Notes: a model not told the origin generated them from the letters alone. Positions 23,195-35,664 are shown, numbered from the stretch's first letter. The stretch: DNA of 64,000 bases from Lactifluus volemus (GCA_022376515.1 WTXI01000001.1:1302001-1366000), one strand, 5' to 3'. Made by a program: numbers and translations.

Positions 23195-24542
23195 ATGGCC
23201 GCACCAGTTAAGAACGTTATCATCGTTGGCGCAGGTAACGCGGGTTAAGCATCCTTCTTCTACTTTTCAAACGATTCTTTGTTATAGGTATCATCGGCGT
23301 ATCCACGGCCCACCACCTCTCTCTCCTCTCGCCTCGTTTAAACATCCATCTTCTGGACTCTTCACCCTCACTCTTCGTATCGGCGTCCGGAAAGCGGCAG
23401 GTTTTATCTCTCGCGATGGTTCCCTCGTGCCACACGTCTCTCGGAGCTCTGTCCTTTGACTTACACAAACAACTCGCTGAAAAATACGATGGCTCGCGCC
23501 GATGGGGCTACAGCCCTAGTACGACAGTTTCGCTCCATGAAACCCTACTAGTTCCCAACGGCAAGAGGGGCGAAGACTGGCTCTTTGAAGGACTCAGTCG
23601 TAGTGCCTCCGCCGCGGCGGACGCCAAGTGTGGTGGTCCCAATGCACTCCCCGTATGGCTTGCGGCAGGAAGAAATGCTGTTCCCCCGCTTATTAGTGCC
23701 TTGTCCTCGGGAGCGACCACGGCACAACTGTGCGTTATCACGCCTCTTTAAACATCGCGTAACACCCAAGGTTATGTCCACAGGAATCCGTGCAGCTTTG
23801 TCAATTCCTGCTTGACCAGTGTCAATCCCGCAATGTCAATGTTCATCACCCCGTCGTTGTCACCCGCGTCGTCACGCCATCAGATGACGACACCATCGTC
23901 ACTGGACTCAACATCCGCTCTCCGGACGGCTCCGAGCGCGTGCTACCCTGCGATGCCCTCCTGCTCACCGCAGGAGTGTGGACTCCACGCGTGTTCAAAA
24001 CGCTTTTCCCAAACGCGACCATCTCCCTCCCCATCAAGCACCTCTCCGGTCACTCTGTCGTCTTACGCTCCCCACATTGGATGCCGGCAGCTCCTCCAAT
24101 GTCAGGTTGTCATGCCATATTTACCACAGACGCTGAGGCCGACTTCTCGCCTGAAATCTTCAGCCGCGCAGGTGGCGACATCTACCTCGCGGGGCTGAAC
24201 ACGACAGCCGTCCCCATCCCCGAGCTTGCGTCGGAAGTGCGACCTGAGCCTGCTTCAATTGAGGTGCTAATCCGGGTTGCGCAAAAGTTGCTCGGCGACG
24301 GCCAGGTGGATGTCGTGCAGACGGGTCTCTGTCACCGCCCAGTGTCCAGCAGTAGAGTGCCTCTACTCACGAGATTGACACAGGAACAAACGGGTGCTAT
24401 TTTCAATGGGGGCGTTTGGGTGAGCACGGGCCATGGGCCATGGGGTATCTCGTTAAGCCTCGGTACTGGCCTGGTGCTTGCCGAACTCGTTCTGTCTAAG
24501 AGCCCTAGCGCAGACGTGTCACAGCTCGGGTTGGGCACCTGA
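23195..24542 (+). CDS. FAD-dependent oxidoreductase (DAO family), Tda3-like
   Basis: Rossmann-fold flavoprotein of the D-amino-acid oxidase/glycine oxidase superfamily; substrate unknown. Exon 1 begins MAAPVKNVIIVGAG and, after a 50-nt intron, continues IIGVSTAHHLSLLSP: the GxGxxG dinucleotide fold. Then SASGKAAGFISRDWFP, the WGY...TTVSL region, LPCDALLLTAGVWTPRV, and near the end GGVWVSTGHGPWGISLSLGTG, the C-terminal FAD contact. The 3' half (23790-24542) is in one frame. The 5' half needs four added bases, near 23392, 23417, 23453 and 23787. The order resembles yeast Tda3, a putative oxidoreductase. It diverges from the helicase gene with only 44 bp between start codons. Confidence 0.8.
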
Positions 24543-24844
24543 AAAGTCATTGCCATGTGGAGGAATCCCATTATATGTATATATTTATATTTCTCGAAGG
24601 ACTGATTTCAGACGGAACAAATGTGTGAAACTGCAATTATCATGTTGAAGGTGGGCTTTGTTGGTTCACTTTTCGTATGAATGGTATCTGGCAAAAGAAC
24701 GAGGAGGATGGACGGACAAAGAGATAAGACGAAAGCAGCGTCCGTGAGACGTTCGTGTCTGCCAGAGGTGAAGCAACGAATTCACATATCATGCTCGTCC
24801 TCCCGTCCATCACTGTGTGTTGAACCGTCCATCCTCGCGAGTTC

Positions 24845-27449
24845 CTATTCTTCACCACCAGCAATAGGTTCATACAAGGCACGGGAATTAGTCCCACCAA
24901 ACAGGCGACCTAAAAGTCCCGTGCTTTGTAAAGTCGTATCCTTCCTTAATGGACTAAGGGACCGTCGGCCTCGGGGACTGTTGGGTATAAGGGATGTGAC
25001 TTCGGACTCATTTTCTAGCGCTTCTTCACGCTCGTCTAGGGATTAACGTCAAGAAAATCCATTTCGGGAAAGACGGGAGGTGACTGACCTTCACCGAAAA
25101 CTCTATCCATCTCTTCTAGCGGCACACCCTTGGTTTCTGGGTAAACTGGTGGAATAGGTTATCGTCAGTACATTGAACCACAAATTTCACTTAGTTCATA
25201 TCCACGCACGGAAGTATACTACAAAGAACCATTCGCGTGAGTCGAAACCTTCTGTTGGCATATGAGAAGATGCTTACCGAGAATAAAACTACAAACACAG
25301 AAGAAGCCATGCATCGGATACAGTTTCCAAGTGATCACTTCTTGCAAGTAGGGGGTAATTTCACCAACCAGGAAGTTGAAGGCCCAGTTCGTTGCGGTGG
25401 AGAGCGAGACACCTTTCGCACGGACAGTGAGAGGAAGTATCTTGGACTGGTTAGAACTTCTAAACTGCAAGTATTTGATCTCAGACATACCTCTGGAGGA
25501 TATAACCATGGGATTGGGCCCCAGCTAGATAGAATTGCCATCCAAAGAAGTCCACAATGCAACATTATTGACGTACCTATAGCCAAAGAAACCGTTGTAT
25601 ATGATAACGCAGATAACCACAGCCTTTGGTGTCTGAGGGATATCAATGTACATAAACCAGCCGGTGGCGCCTAGAGCAATGGCCATCTGTGCCAACCCCA
25701 ACGCCAGTTAGGTCGAGCAAGGATCACAGAGTAAAGCTTACAATGGCCGCTCCTGACATGAGGATAGATCGTCGACCCCAATGGTCCACGAGGTACCACC
25801 TGTGCAAGGATTAGTATCCGGTCAACATAAGATGAAAATTGCAAGGACCTACGTCGGTAAGGTGCTCAGTACATATATAATTGCATTGATGCCTGTCATC
25901 AAAATCGCGTCGCGCCCGACCCAGCCGGCCGCTAGAAGTAGCTATGAGTTATCACTCGTCAGGTTTTGACCCAATTCAAATTCACACCTTCAAAGACCCT
26001 CGCTGTCGACAAAGCTGGTTATGAGGTGAAACTTGTGGCGCGAGAAGATGACACTCACGAGCGTAATAGGAAATGACTGTGGCTGCATCAATCACAAGAC
26101 CCTCGGTTAAAAAGATCCAGGCTCTTACCGTTAATCCCGTTCTGCAAGTTACAGATCGTCAATCAATACGAACTCCGAGACCAGAGGACCGTTACACACA
26201 AGTTGGGCAAAGGCTTGCGAACTCATTGCCAGAAGGATTCGTCGTTGGTATCTCCTCCACATTGACTCGTACGTTCTGCCCTCCCCGCTTTCACGCTACA
26301 AAAAAACCTAGTATGCGCAGCTACACCATCGAAAAAGGACATTACCTCGGAGATGACTCTCGCCTTAATTTCAGAAAATTCCGCTTTTGCCATGACATCT
26401 TCGGGATCACCTCCATGTAAATCCGCAATGACCTGCATCCCTTCGTCATCGCGATCAACGTCAATGAGCCAACTGCACAGTGTTAATAGGGTTGTGATGG
26501 CTAAAATATGATACGCACCGAGGACTCTCGGGGAGAATCAATGAGCCCCCTGCAAGAATTGCCCCTATGACACACTGGATAAACAAGGGAAGACGCCATG
26601 AAAGGTCCGAGTCGATAAACGAGCAAAAGTAATCCATCCACTGTTAGATGGTCAGTGTTGAAGAGTCAAACACTAGAAAGTCATGCTGACCACGGAACAG
26701 GCGTAACCGAGGACATTTACAGTGAATTCCATGCACGCCAAAGCACCCCGCTGGGAAAATGTTCACCCGAGTCATATTTTGGACAAAAAAGCGAAAGATG
26801 CGCACGTGATTTGGAGGAGATATTTCGCTCTGATAAATTGGCACAATGGTCCTGCCCACATTTAGGGTTACGGTCATGCCAGGATGGAAAGGCACCTCAC
26901 GATAGAAGCCCAACGCCAAGCCCACTGATCACGCGGCCTATGACCATAAGCACCAAACCGGTTGTAAAAGTTTGGACAGCTCCGCCGATACCAAAAACCA
27001 CAGCGCCGGCAAACAGGGTGCCTCTTCTACCGATAATGTCGCCAATCTGCCCAGCGGCAATAGACGTTACTTGTATGGTGCATCAGATGACACGTGATAC
27101 ATGGTCCTTAAAAAAAAGTTGGAGACGTACTAAATGCGCCAATTTCAAGCACTGCGACCATGGTGCCGACTTCTACAGGTCCAGGCGAATTGAAATATTT
27201 GCGAAAGTGGGGACCAGTAATGACCCCTGACATGACCCTAGGGAGGAGTAAGCCGCGATCGCTCTCGGGCTGGAAGGACGGCACGTTACCCTTGATCATA
27301 TCCAAACTAAACGAAGTTAAGCGCACAGAGGGTGAAGTGTGTGAAACATGGCTCACGAGAAAGACACCGAGACTGGCAAAGGCGGATATAGAGTAGAGAA
27401 GAGGACGACCGACAAGACGCGGTCGGGAGCCAAGAAAGAGTGACGCCAT
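24845..27449 (-). CDS. MFS sugar transporter
   Basis: Plasma-membrane sugar/H+ symporter of the major facilitator superfamily, twelve helices. Start MASLFLGSRPRLVGRPLLYS at 27449. Family signatures: FGYDQG and GVMSGVITGPHF in helix 1, GDIIGRR, VPIYQSEISPPNHRGAL, the sugar-porter motif LPESPRWLID, INVISYYA, LVDHWGRRSILM, GPIPWLYPPEIMPLTVRAKG (spanning an intron) and a final PETKG-like motif. The cytosolic tail is about 70 residues, Ser/Arg-rich, ending GGTNSRALYEPIAGGEE before TAG at 24845-24847. The gene has around ten introns. Substrate is not determinable; hexose or pentose is likely. Frame appears intact at the joins checked. Confidence 0.9.
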
Positions 27450-27579
27450 GCTGCATGTAAGCAGGAGGTGGTGGTAGGAAGAAACCAAAGGAGCGCTGAG
27501 CCAGTTTTGGCCTTGCCCCCAGATTCACCACGGCCCGAAGACCATCAACTACTACGCCATACTGTAGGCTCGCTACGCT

Positions 27580-27889
27580 ATGCCGAGTTCTGTCGTCTCC
27601 ATCGACTCTTACTTTTCTTCTGACGATTCTTCCGACGAAGACCACCGCATTGCCCAACAAGAGTGGGAGGAAAGCTTAGAGCAGCTTGCCCAAATCGTTT
27701 CCGTCGTCCTTCTACCTTTCTTGGGAAAGTGGCTGGGGAGGCGTTGGAGTTACTGGGGTGAGCGCATACATTTCCTTCTTCTCTTCCCTCTCCTTGTTGC
27801 ATAACACATACACTACAGCCTATGCACGTTACGTCCGCCTCGGCTTGGGCAGGTCATTCTTTTTTGGTGAGGGTCCCGCATCATCATAA
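27580..27889 (+). CDS. small single-pass protein, Mim2-like
   Basis: Two exons joined over a 62-nt intron (TGGG then GTGAGC; acceptor CTACAG). The protein of about 82 residues has an acidic Ser-rich N-terminus (DSYFSSDDSSDEDH) and an EWEESLEQLAQI stretch. A single hydrophobic helix follows (VSVVLLPFLGKWLGRRWSYW), then YARYVRLGLGRSFFF. The EWEESL...LLPFLGKWLGRR pattern is what I recall for fungal Mim2, a subunit of the MIM insertase that places helical proteins in the mitochondrial outer membrane. That match is from memory and moderate. The gene lies in the short gap between the sugar transporter and the PPR gene. Confidence 0.6.
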
Positions 27890-27915
27890 CACTTCACTCC
27901 CTTGGTCCGGTAATG

Positions 27916-30182
27916 CTACCTCTTCGCCGATGCTAATCGTCGTCTAGATACTACGTAACCCCGTGTAACCTTCTCAACAACCTTCTCCAACCAATTCGTC
28001 ATCGTTATCCCCGACTGTTGCATATCACCTAGCACCTCATGAGCCACCACCCATTCACTCCTTTTCGCCAGGCCATGCAGTATTATATGCCATGTATCTC
28101 CAGTCAGGGCTATCCTCTCTCGGCGCATCTGCCTATATAATTGAAGCGCCTTCTGGACACCGGCAGGTGACGAATTTTCTAAATATGTCTTGAGCAGTGT
28201 GTTATACGTGATCTTGTTAAACTTGACCCTGCGTGCCATCATCTTCTGTACTATGAACTCCGTGCAGTCCTGGACGAGCTGGTCATCCCTTCCAATCCAG
28301 CTTTGTACGCCAGTCAGGATCGCAGTGTAAGTCACGACGTTTGGTACGATCATAGGGTCTACCGATTCTTCCATCGTCCTAAGGAGGTCTAGAGCAGCTT
28401 CCAGGGCGTTCTTCTCCTGCTCTTTCGACAAAGAGGTTATGATGGCCGTATAGGTGGCAACGTTTGCTTTGATTTGGTGCTGGTCCATTATTGCCAACGT
28501 TTGTTGAATCGCCTCGCCACGGTCAAGGATGCGTAAGAGTGTGCAGAGAAGTATTGAAAAAGTAGCGATGTCGCCAGACAGGCCATTAGCGGTCATTTTC
28601 TTCAACAGTGACGACACTGACTTTGCATCCTTCTGCTTGTGGTAGTAAGTCAGGAGTGTGTTGAAGGTAGGGGCCGTGGGGTGAGGACCATTGACGATCA
28701 TGTCTTCTAGAAGGCTAATTGCATCCCGTTCGCGGGAGTTGGTTAGATGGACACTAATCATTGTCTTGAACAGTGGTTCGCTATTTGGGTCTGAGCGAAG
28801 GGAAGAGCTGGATCTGAATTCATCGAAGAGCTCCTCTACTTCTTTCCACTGTCTCGTGTTTGTCATCACTTGGACAATGGCCTGGTATGAAGAGCTGTCT
28901 GGGGTAACAGCCGCTTCTTTCATGGACCGCCAGAGGGCAAGAGCGGGTCCTGAGCCCCCTAGCCTGCCCACTCCCTTGATAAGAACCGTCCAAACGCTAG
29001 GCCCTGGTTTGTGACCATATCGAACCATGTCATCCCACACTGCTTCCGCTAAATCGAGTCGTCGAGCTTCTAGAAAGGCGGAAATAAAAGCCGCCCAAGT
29101 ACTTTCCTGGATGGCCACTGGTCGGGTATCGGAGACCGACTCGGAATTTGCAGTAACCCATGGATAATCTGGTGAGAGACCTTCGATCATAGTCGCATAT
29201 AACTTCTGTAAAGGCGTTCTGCAGGAGTCACCGCCAAGTTGTGGAGATGCTTGTAGAAAACGGATGGGTGAGAGAGAAGTCTAGCGGCGTTCGCATGCCT
29301 CATGAATGTCAAAACTTTGTGCCGAAACTTGGACGAGGGTGCGAATGTATCGAGAAGGGCATTGGTTGCATAGGCCGAGGGAAAGATCCATTTAGCATGC
29401 ATTCCTGTCCGAATTGCAGAAGAGAAGTCATCTCGAATGGCGTGGGCTATAATCGCAAAAGCGGACAGGCTGTTGTCTACGGAAAAGCCAGCCTTGCGGA
29501 TGGTGGGTATTTTCGATAATTCATCCTGCGCCTCCTCTCCGCCCAATGAGTCTTCATCTCTAAACACAATCCGGTGTTCCGTTTGTGACAGAAAACGGTT
29601 GTATAGTCGAAGAACACCTTCGGTATCGTTTGTGGTGATGAGCGCAGTGAAACATGCTTTGAGGGCTGAGGTGAATGAGTCATTTGCAAGGCCAAGAGCA
29701 AGTTCCTCGGCCGCTTCCCTAGTGGGACCACTCCACATGGAACCGGGCTCGACGGAGCAAAGATTGATTACCAGCCGAGAACACTTCTTGAGGTCCGACG
29801 GCCCCAATAGATGTAGTAAGTTGTCTTTCTCGAAATCACGCCAGAGCTGGAGCACTGCCGAAGCATCGCGCTGAGCTATGTGGGATTGAAGAGAAAGAAG
29901 TTGGTTCGGGATATGCTGAGGAGAACTTGGCTGTTGAAGTATAACCGTGGCGTTAGCATATTGGGACATATTGGAACTCAGTTGTTTGTGAGTCGAGTGC
30001 GAAGAGTCCCGAGTGTGTTTCTCGTGGCGGGTCTCCCAGATTTTCTTCAATGCCCGTGGAGTGACGTGTTGAGCACCCTTAAGTGGTGTAGCAGCATGGT
30101 CGGACAGAGAGTGAAGACATCGAACACCACAAGGCGAACCAGAGACGGGGTCTGCTGCTTTGAAGGCATGACGTGCCAGCAT
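27916..30182 (-). CDS. pentatricopeptide repeat (PPR) protein, mitochondrial
   Basis: RNA-binding helical-repeat protein expected in mitochondria. The first true ATG (30182) opens MLARHAFKAADPVSGSPCGV, an Arg-containing presequence; the frame is open further upstream only through non-ATG codons. The second half has PPR-type units such as SVWTVLIKGVGRLGGSGPAL, SYQAIVQVMTNTRQW, TFNTLLTYYHKQKDAKSV, TFSILLCTLLRILDRGEA, TYTAIITSLSKEQEK and TYNTLLKTYLENSSP, each ending in a basic or helical second helix. Near 29206 one base is missing: restoring it joins AERLYRKLYATMIEGLSP across the break. Otherwise the two frames look like two genes overlapping by four bases. It shares a 171-bp divergent promoter with the cyclophilin gene. 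Confidence 0.85.
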
Positions 30183-30353
30183 CACAGAGAGCTGGCTGGA
30201 TGTGTAAACTCGGTGCAGAAAGGAAAACTTAAGATTCACTCACAAGTCTTTAATTTTGGTCCAAACAGGTGAAGATGACAGTGGCGGAATGCGATATCGC
30301 GTCGTTGTAGCGTCGCGTGTCGGTCCTCAATCTCGGACTCAAACCTTTTCCTC

Positions 30354-32373
30354 ATGGGACACGGAAATTCGAACAAGTTATATGTGACACACGCTGAGCA
30401 TTCTGGTTTATTCGGGCAGCATACCGCCTCGTCTTCGGGCTTCAAAGCGTCTGTGGCTTTCTTCTCTCATTCAGTCTTTTTCTTATGCGTGTTGCACTAG
30501 CAAACCAGAGGGACCCAATCCAGCTGCTATCACACCCTTTGATTGCTGTTCTCTTTCCTTTCAGCCATTCTCTCATCCAGTCTGCTCTCGCAATGCGGAC
30601 GGGACAGGAACTGTCTTCGACCTCACAAACATCATTCCTTGGCTGAAGTAAGTCATCTTGCCTCTAATTGCAAAGCTCTTCATCATATCCTATCACAGAC
30701 AACATAACAACACTCACCCAGTTACAAATGAACCTCTGACACCTTCTGATTTGATCCAGCTTCATTACGCGCGCAAGGCCTCGGGAGAATATCATGATCC
30801 AATCTCGTTTAAACCCTTCAACGAGCACTCCCATATTGTCGCTATTAGGACAACAGGGAATGTCTTCTTGGCAGAGAGCATCAAAGGTGGCGTTGATCTT
30901 GTTGATGATGTGCATTTCAAGAAGTATGTTCATTTTCGTTGTGGTGGCTACCATTTTCTCAACTGGTCACAGAGAGGATGTGATTACACTCCAAAATCCT
31001 CACGGACTTCCCTCTGCCTCTGTGCCTACAACAAGTACCCTGGTGACCCAAAAGGATAAGGTCGTAGCTACAGCAAAACCCGCGGTTGCCGGACCTGTAT
31101 CCGCTGTCCAGAAAGAAGCTGCACCTTGTCCGTTTCATCCTTCATCTCTCCTTTTACGTTTATTGATCTCCATGGCTAAAGGGAACATATCTCCGTACTC
31201 GTCTGGAGCTCCTGGTGCCTCATTGACGTCCACTTCTGTTGACCCACAAACGGTCACGTCGAGATTGGTCTGGGATGAGGTGTGTACAGACAGCACAGCT
31301 GTCGCTACTTGTCTTACCATCCCTTTAGGAAGAAATGATGTTTGAAAGTATCCAGAACCCTGTGAAGGGGAAGGGAAAGGAGAAAGACGTCGGGAAACGA
31401 CGCGCATACGTTCGAGTTGTGACCAGTTTGGGGGGTGGTTTAAACCTGGAATTGTTCTGCGAAAAAGTAACTTTTATGAGCATGTCTTGGGTTGATCTCC
31501 ATATACCAATGCTTTTACAGGCCCCAAAGACTTGTTATAACTTCCTGATGCTTGCCCGGGAAGGGAAGTACAACGATTGTTTATTCCATCGCCTGGTTCC
31601 TGGTTTTATGGTACGCGCTCCTTCCAGATTACTTTCCCTAATTGTTAATATTGGCTAGGTGCAAACGGGGGACCCAACTGGTACAGGCTCAGGTGGCCAG
31701 TCATTTTGGGGTACTCCATTTCGTGATGAGTATGACTTGAAGGGGGCGGCACGACATGACAGTCGCGGCGTAGTTGCAATGGCCAATCGAGGTGCAAATA
31801 CAAACGGGTTTGTCGTGCTTTTGCTCTGTGCCGGACCTTGCCATCAAACTCCATGTAGATCACAGTTCTATATTACATTCAAGCCGACACCAAATCTTGA
31901 CAAGAAGCACACGGTTTTCGGCAAGCTCGTGGGCGGTGAAGATGTCCTGGACACGCTCGAGAAACTCCCACGCAAAGATGGAACAGAGCGACCGGTGAAA
32001 CCCGTCAAGATTACTGAGGTCGTAATGTACGTCCTTTACTCATCGACGTCGTCTATCGTTAACAGCCCATAGCTACCAAGACCCCTTCGAAGACTACAAA
32101 GTTCGACTCGCGAAGAAAATCGCAAAGAAAGCAGAGGCACAGAACTCTGCAGTCAACCAACAGGCCATTGTAACAAAGAAACCGGGTGATGATATGAACT
32201 GGTTTGGGGTCAAGCTTGGTGTGGAGAGTACCCATGGCATGACTGGGGGGAAATCTGGAACAAGTGGTGTTGGGAAATATCTCAACTCGAAGAGGCCAGC
32301 ACAGGCTGTTGTCTCCGCGGAGGAGCATCCTAAGAAAAGGAGATTAGGTTTCGGGGACTTTGAGAACTTCTAG
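30354..32373 (+). CDS. cyp8: U-box cyclophilin, PPIL2 family
   Basis: Nuclear peptidyl-prolyl isomerase with an N-terminal U-box, associated with the spliceosome and with ubiquitin ligase activity in other species. Spliced N-terminus [20 protein letters not shown] leads to the U-box: [17 protein letters not shown] and [13 protein letters not shown], then a VTNEPLT segment. A linker with a predicted intron (donor about 31130) gives [19 protein letters not shown]. The isomerase domain has [66 protein letters not shown] and [14 protein letters not shown], with most catalytic residues present. The tail is basic and ends [13 protein letters not shown]. About eight introns; intact. Confidence 0.93.
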
Positions 32374-32445
32374 TAGCATTTCACTCCTCAAATATATCAG
32401 CTATGTGAAATTATATTAAATCGTCCTATGATATATGATCCGATG

Positions 32446-33422
32446 CTAGGATACACTGGCCCTTCGTTTAAGCAGGTATTGCGACACGCTCTGTCCCCCT
32501 TTCTGGCTGAGGTAGTGATGCGGCTGGTGCATGTGAGGCGACCTCACCTCTTCAGCAGGTACTGGTTCTGTTTTCGGCACATCCGGGAGTGTTATCGGTA
32601 TCTCGGTGGTCTCCTGTTCATGTGGTGTTGTGATTAATGACTTGACCATTCCAGCTCAACATAAATAAAAGAGCTCACCGTCTCTTGTTGTAGTGACTTC
32701 AACTCCTCCTGAACCGCATCTTCGTCATCCAAGGAGAGAGTATTCATGAGCATATTGTCGATTTCCTGACATAAGGGATCAATTCCCTTAGAGAACGCGA
32801 GTAACGAGCACAGAACATAAACACACCCTTTGATACTCCTTGCCTCCGCAGTCTCTTCTAGCAATTTCTCTACGCCCTCCACGTTCAACTCTTTGTGAAT
32901 CTCTTTGAGAACTTCGTTTCCCTGTTTGAGGCCATGTAACACTGAGACTTCTACGAGGGAGAACTCGATGGTTGAGACCTGCATGCATGGATATACGCGA
33001 ATTAGACGTTTCAATATGGGGAAAATATGGAGTGCGAACGAGTTGTTCCAAACTTTCGAGCTGGCCGTCAGTCTTTACGAGCAATCCTTCCTGATACTTG
33101 CGCCTCCTAAGGGCGACAAGCGCCGGTCCTTGTGACCTGCAGCCAACTGCTGCTTTGCTATCTCGTGTTCACGGTCTAGGATAACCTGGATCTAGAGCGA
33201 TAGTGAAAAAATGAGTGAAAAAGCCGTCCACTCGTAACGTCGGCGAACGAGAGTCACCCTACCCTCTCTGGTATTGCTTTAGTTTGTCGCGTTGAAGTTT
33301 GAGACTTGAGAGAAAGCGAATTAACTAAGGGAGGTGTAGAAGTGGAAATGAGTACGAAGGGCATACTCTAGAACGGCGCGATCTTGGGCTGTGATTCTTG
33401 GAGCTGACTGCTGTCCGCCCAT
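32446..33422 (-). CDS. VPS20: ESCRT-III subunit Vps20 (CHMP6)
   Basis: Nucleates ESCRT-III assembly on endosomes, bridging ESCRT-II to Snf7. The start MGGQQSAPRITAQDRAVLE places Gly2 for N-myristoylation, as known for Vps20. Core helices: KLQRDKLKQYQ, QVILDREHEIAKQQLAAGHK, ALRRRKYQEGLLVKTDGQL, TIEFSLVEVSVLHGLKQGNE and KELNVEGVEKLLEETAEAR. The acidic C-terminal part (LDDEDAVQEELKSLQ) leads to LPDVPKTEP, a MIM-like motif for Vps4. One base is missing near 33122, inside the second core helix; adding it restores HKDRRLVALRRRKYQ. Convergent with the cyclophilin gene, 72 bp apart. Confidence 0.88.
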
Positions 33423-33539
33423 ATTCTTGTCCTCTCTTGAGTGCGTACTTCCATATGGCAAAGCTCGCGGCCCGGTGACGACAACTAATTATTACAAATG
33501 GGTATATTTCTGCCAAGGTACAAGGTAACATATGGATTT

Positions 33540-35144
33540 CTATATAACGTTTAATACATCATTGGCAGGGGGAGATTGGCCCCGAATCAATGAATCCTCT
33601 TCGAGACGCTGCGCCATCTCGGGTGCCGTGTATGGCGGATCACCTGACTTGCGGGAAGGCCCAGCAGCGCTGAAGTCGATAACAGAATCAGGCCCGCGAC
33701 TCGAATGAAGTGAGAAGGACTGATCGTCGGGATCCGGGTCGTGAGGTAGCAGATCGGGACGTATATAAACGTATAGCATTACGTTCAATAGGCCAGACAA
33801 CAGGTAAAGGCCATCAGCGAAGACCACGACACCGATAGGCGTGTGACTCTTTGGCTTATTGAGTTCATTGTAGCGTGCCGTGCTCAGTGGAAGAACCTAA
33901 TAGGTAAATATGAGCAGTGTGATGGAAGAGGGAAGGAAGGAAACTTGCCGTTATGATATAAATGACTGGATAACTAGGGTGACGTCAGCATCTACATGGA
34001 TTGGCAACATGAAAAGCGATTCTCACGCAAGCATTTTGTAGGCCACGCGGCGAGAGGAAAAAAGACTGGCTAGATGTGGAGATTGACGTCCGTTCGTCCA
34101 TCGGACACGCCATCCTTCCATTTCGATGAAACCCCCTAGCACGAGGAAAACAGGCACATAAGCCAGCACACTGGAGAAGGCGGAGATCCACATCCACAGA
34201 AAGTCGGCTACGGTCCTTTGGACCGAGAATTCGCCTGATATCCAGCACCCTTTGCAACGAGTCAGTTTTGGGCTCGCAAAGACGCGAAGAATAAGCCTAC
34301 AAGGTCCTGTGGGCCCATAAAAGCGCGAAGCCCCATTGACACCGACGTTGATGGCCACATTAAGAATGATGGCAATCCATATGCCAACCACTATGAGGCC
34401 GGCGCGAAATAGATTTCTATCCAGCTTGAGCCGGAATATGATAGCGCTAAATGTGAGAATAGCGACGCTCTACATATGTTCATGTCACGATCTTCTGGGC
34501 GAAAAGATTCAGGACACGTTCACTTACTCCTGCCCTGAGTCCAACGACATGAGTTTAGTCGAGATGAATGCCAAGCTACGGAATCACTCACGAGAAAGCG
34601 GTCCCAACATCAGCAAGCTGCTTTATAAGACCTATAATCACAGAAGTTTATGCATGGCGTTCATTGTAGGGGGGAAGCGCATACCTTGCGTTTGACAAAC
34701 GATCCTTGGTGGACGCTCTGGGTGTGTCAGTCGATACGTCAGCTCGTAGACCGAAAAGAGTGGACTGTTCATTCACTCCGTCGACCACCCACTTCATGTT
34801 CATCAGCCCCCCTTGTCAAAGTCAGATGATGCCAACTCGTTCAACAGTGTGCCGCTTACCAACAGCCTGAATCAAGTCACAAACAAGCTGGTTGAGAAGA
34901 AAAAGATGGACTGCAGATTCTAATTTCCATCTGCGCGTTGCGCCCTCACGAATATTGAGGGTACTGTACTGTTGCGAAGCAGAGAGATTTAGCGATGTCT
35001 CCCGGATAATTTCAGGAAACGTACGGCGATATACAGCAAGAGGCTGATAACGGAGAGGGCTGAGACTGCAGAGATCTCAGCAAGAATGAAAATCCCTAGG
35101 CGGTGACCGAAAGGGAGTGGCTGGGATGTGATCATGAGCGACAT
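33540..35144 (-). CDS. seven-helix receptor-like protein, Git3/cAMP-receptor type
   Basis: Putative G-protein-coupled receptor. The start at 35144 (MSLMITSQPLPFGHRLGIF) leads into helix 1 (FILAEISAVSALSVISLLLYI). Further hydrophobic spans: SAVHLFLLNQLVCDLIQAVG, SVAILTFSAIIF, IWIAIILNVAINVG, FLWMWISAFSSVLAYVPVFL, YPVIYIITVLPL and FADGLYLLSGLLNVMLYVYI. WIS in the loop and the cytosolic tail (DPDPDDQSFSLHSSRGPDS) fit the fungal glucose/carbon-sensing Git3-like class. Ligand and G-protein partner are unknown. Splicing of the 5' half is uncertain: an intron of about 100 nt or more lies near 34550-34680. The Ser-rich tail would be a target for phosphorylation. Confidence 0.7.
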
Positions 35145-35664
35145 GGGAGAGCGCGGAAGGCATCATCAGACCAAGTAAGGCTTTATATCTACTAAAGCAA
35201 CGAGGAAGGAGGCTGTGGAGACAGCTTCTTTCCAATATTGGAAACCTATCACCACCAATGACTGTAGTGGTTCTTACGTTTCCGGGTTAAGGGCAACATT
35301 CTTTCCGGTGGATCACATACCCAGACCCAGTTCCGCGCGCTGTAGTAATTTTAGATCATAAAGCCCCCGATCGTCTGATTCTTCTGATGGGTGTCTCCAC
35401 TTGTCGGCGATGCTATGCTCTTGCAGAGCGTGTCAAAACAAAAAAAAAAAAAGAGAGAATGGACAGTGCCATGAGGTGATGACCTGTGGGAATATGAGTG
35501 GGCGGTACACGTCAAAGTCGTGGCACCACTACAGGCTTGCATTGCCTCCGAGTCAGGGTTCGGATCTCTCTCAAAACAAAAAATAATCATCGGTGGGCGT
35601 CTTGCACCTCGCCTATTCGGCGGATGTCACGTTCCCGAGAACTTGAAACCATACTCCAACTCGA
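35145..35664. other. divergent intergenic region
   Basis: About 520 bp between the start codons of the receptor-like gene and the PP2C gene, the longest divergent spacer here. It contains a 13-A run at 35439-35451 and no frame I can defend. Both promoters should lie in it. Confidence 0.5.

Noticed and set aside
29187..29195. Two PPR genes overlapping by four bases
   Set aside because: The two frames are consecutive parts of one PPR protein; one missing base near 29206 explains the break.
30236..30445. Minus-strand frame [20 protein letters not shown]
   Set aside because: It is antisense to exon 1 of the cyclophilin gene, whose plus-strand reading is a clear PPIL2 N-terminus.
35439..35451. 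Poly-A run as a retroposed gene tail
   Set aside because: No upstream coding sequence or target duplication; a simple A run in an intergenic region.
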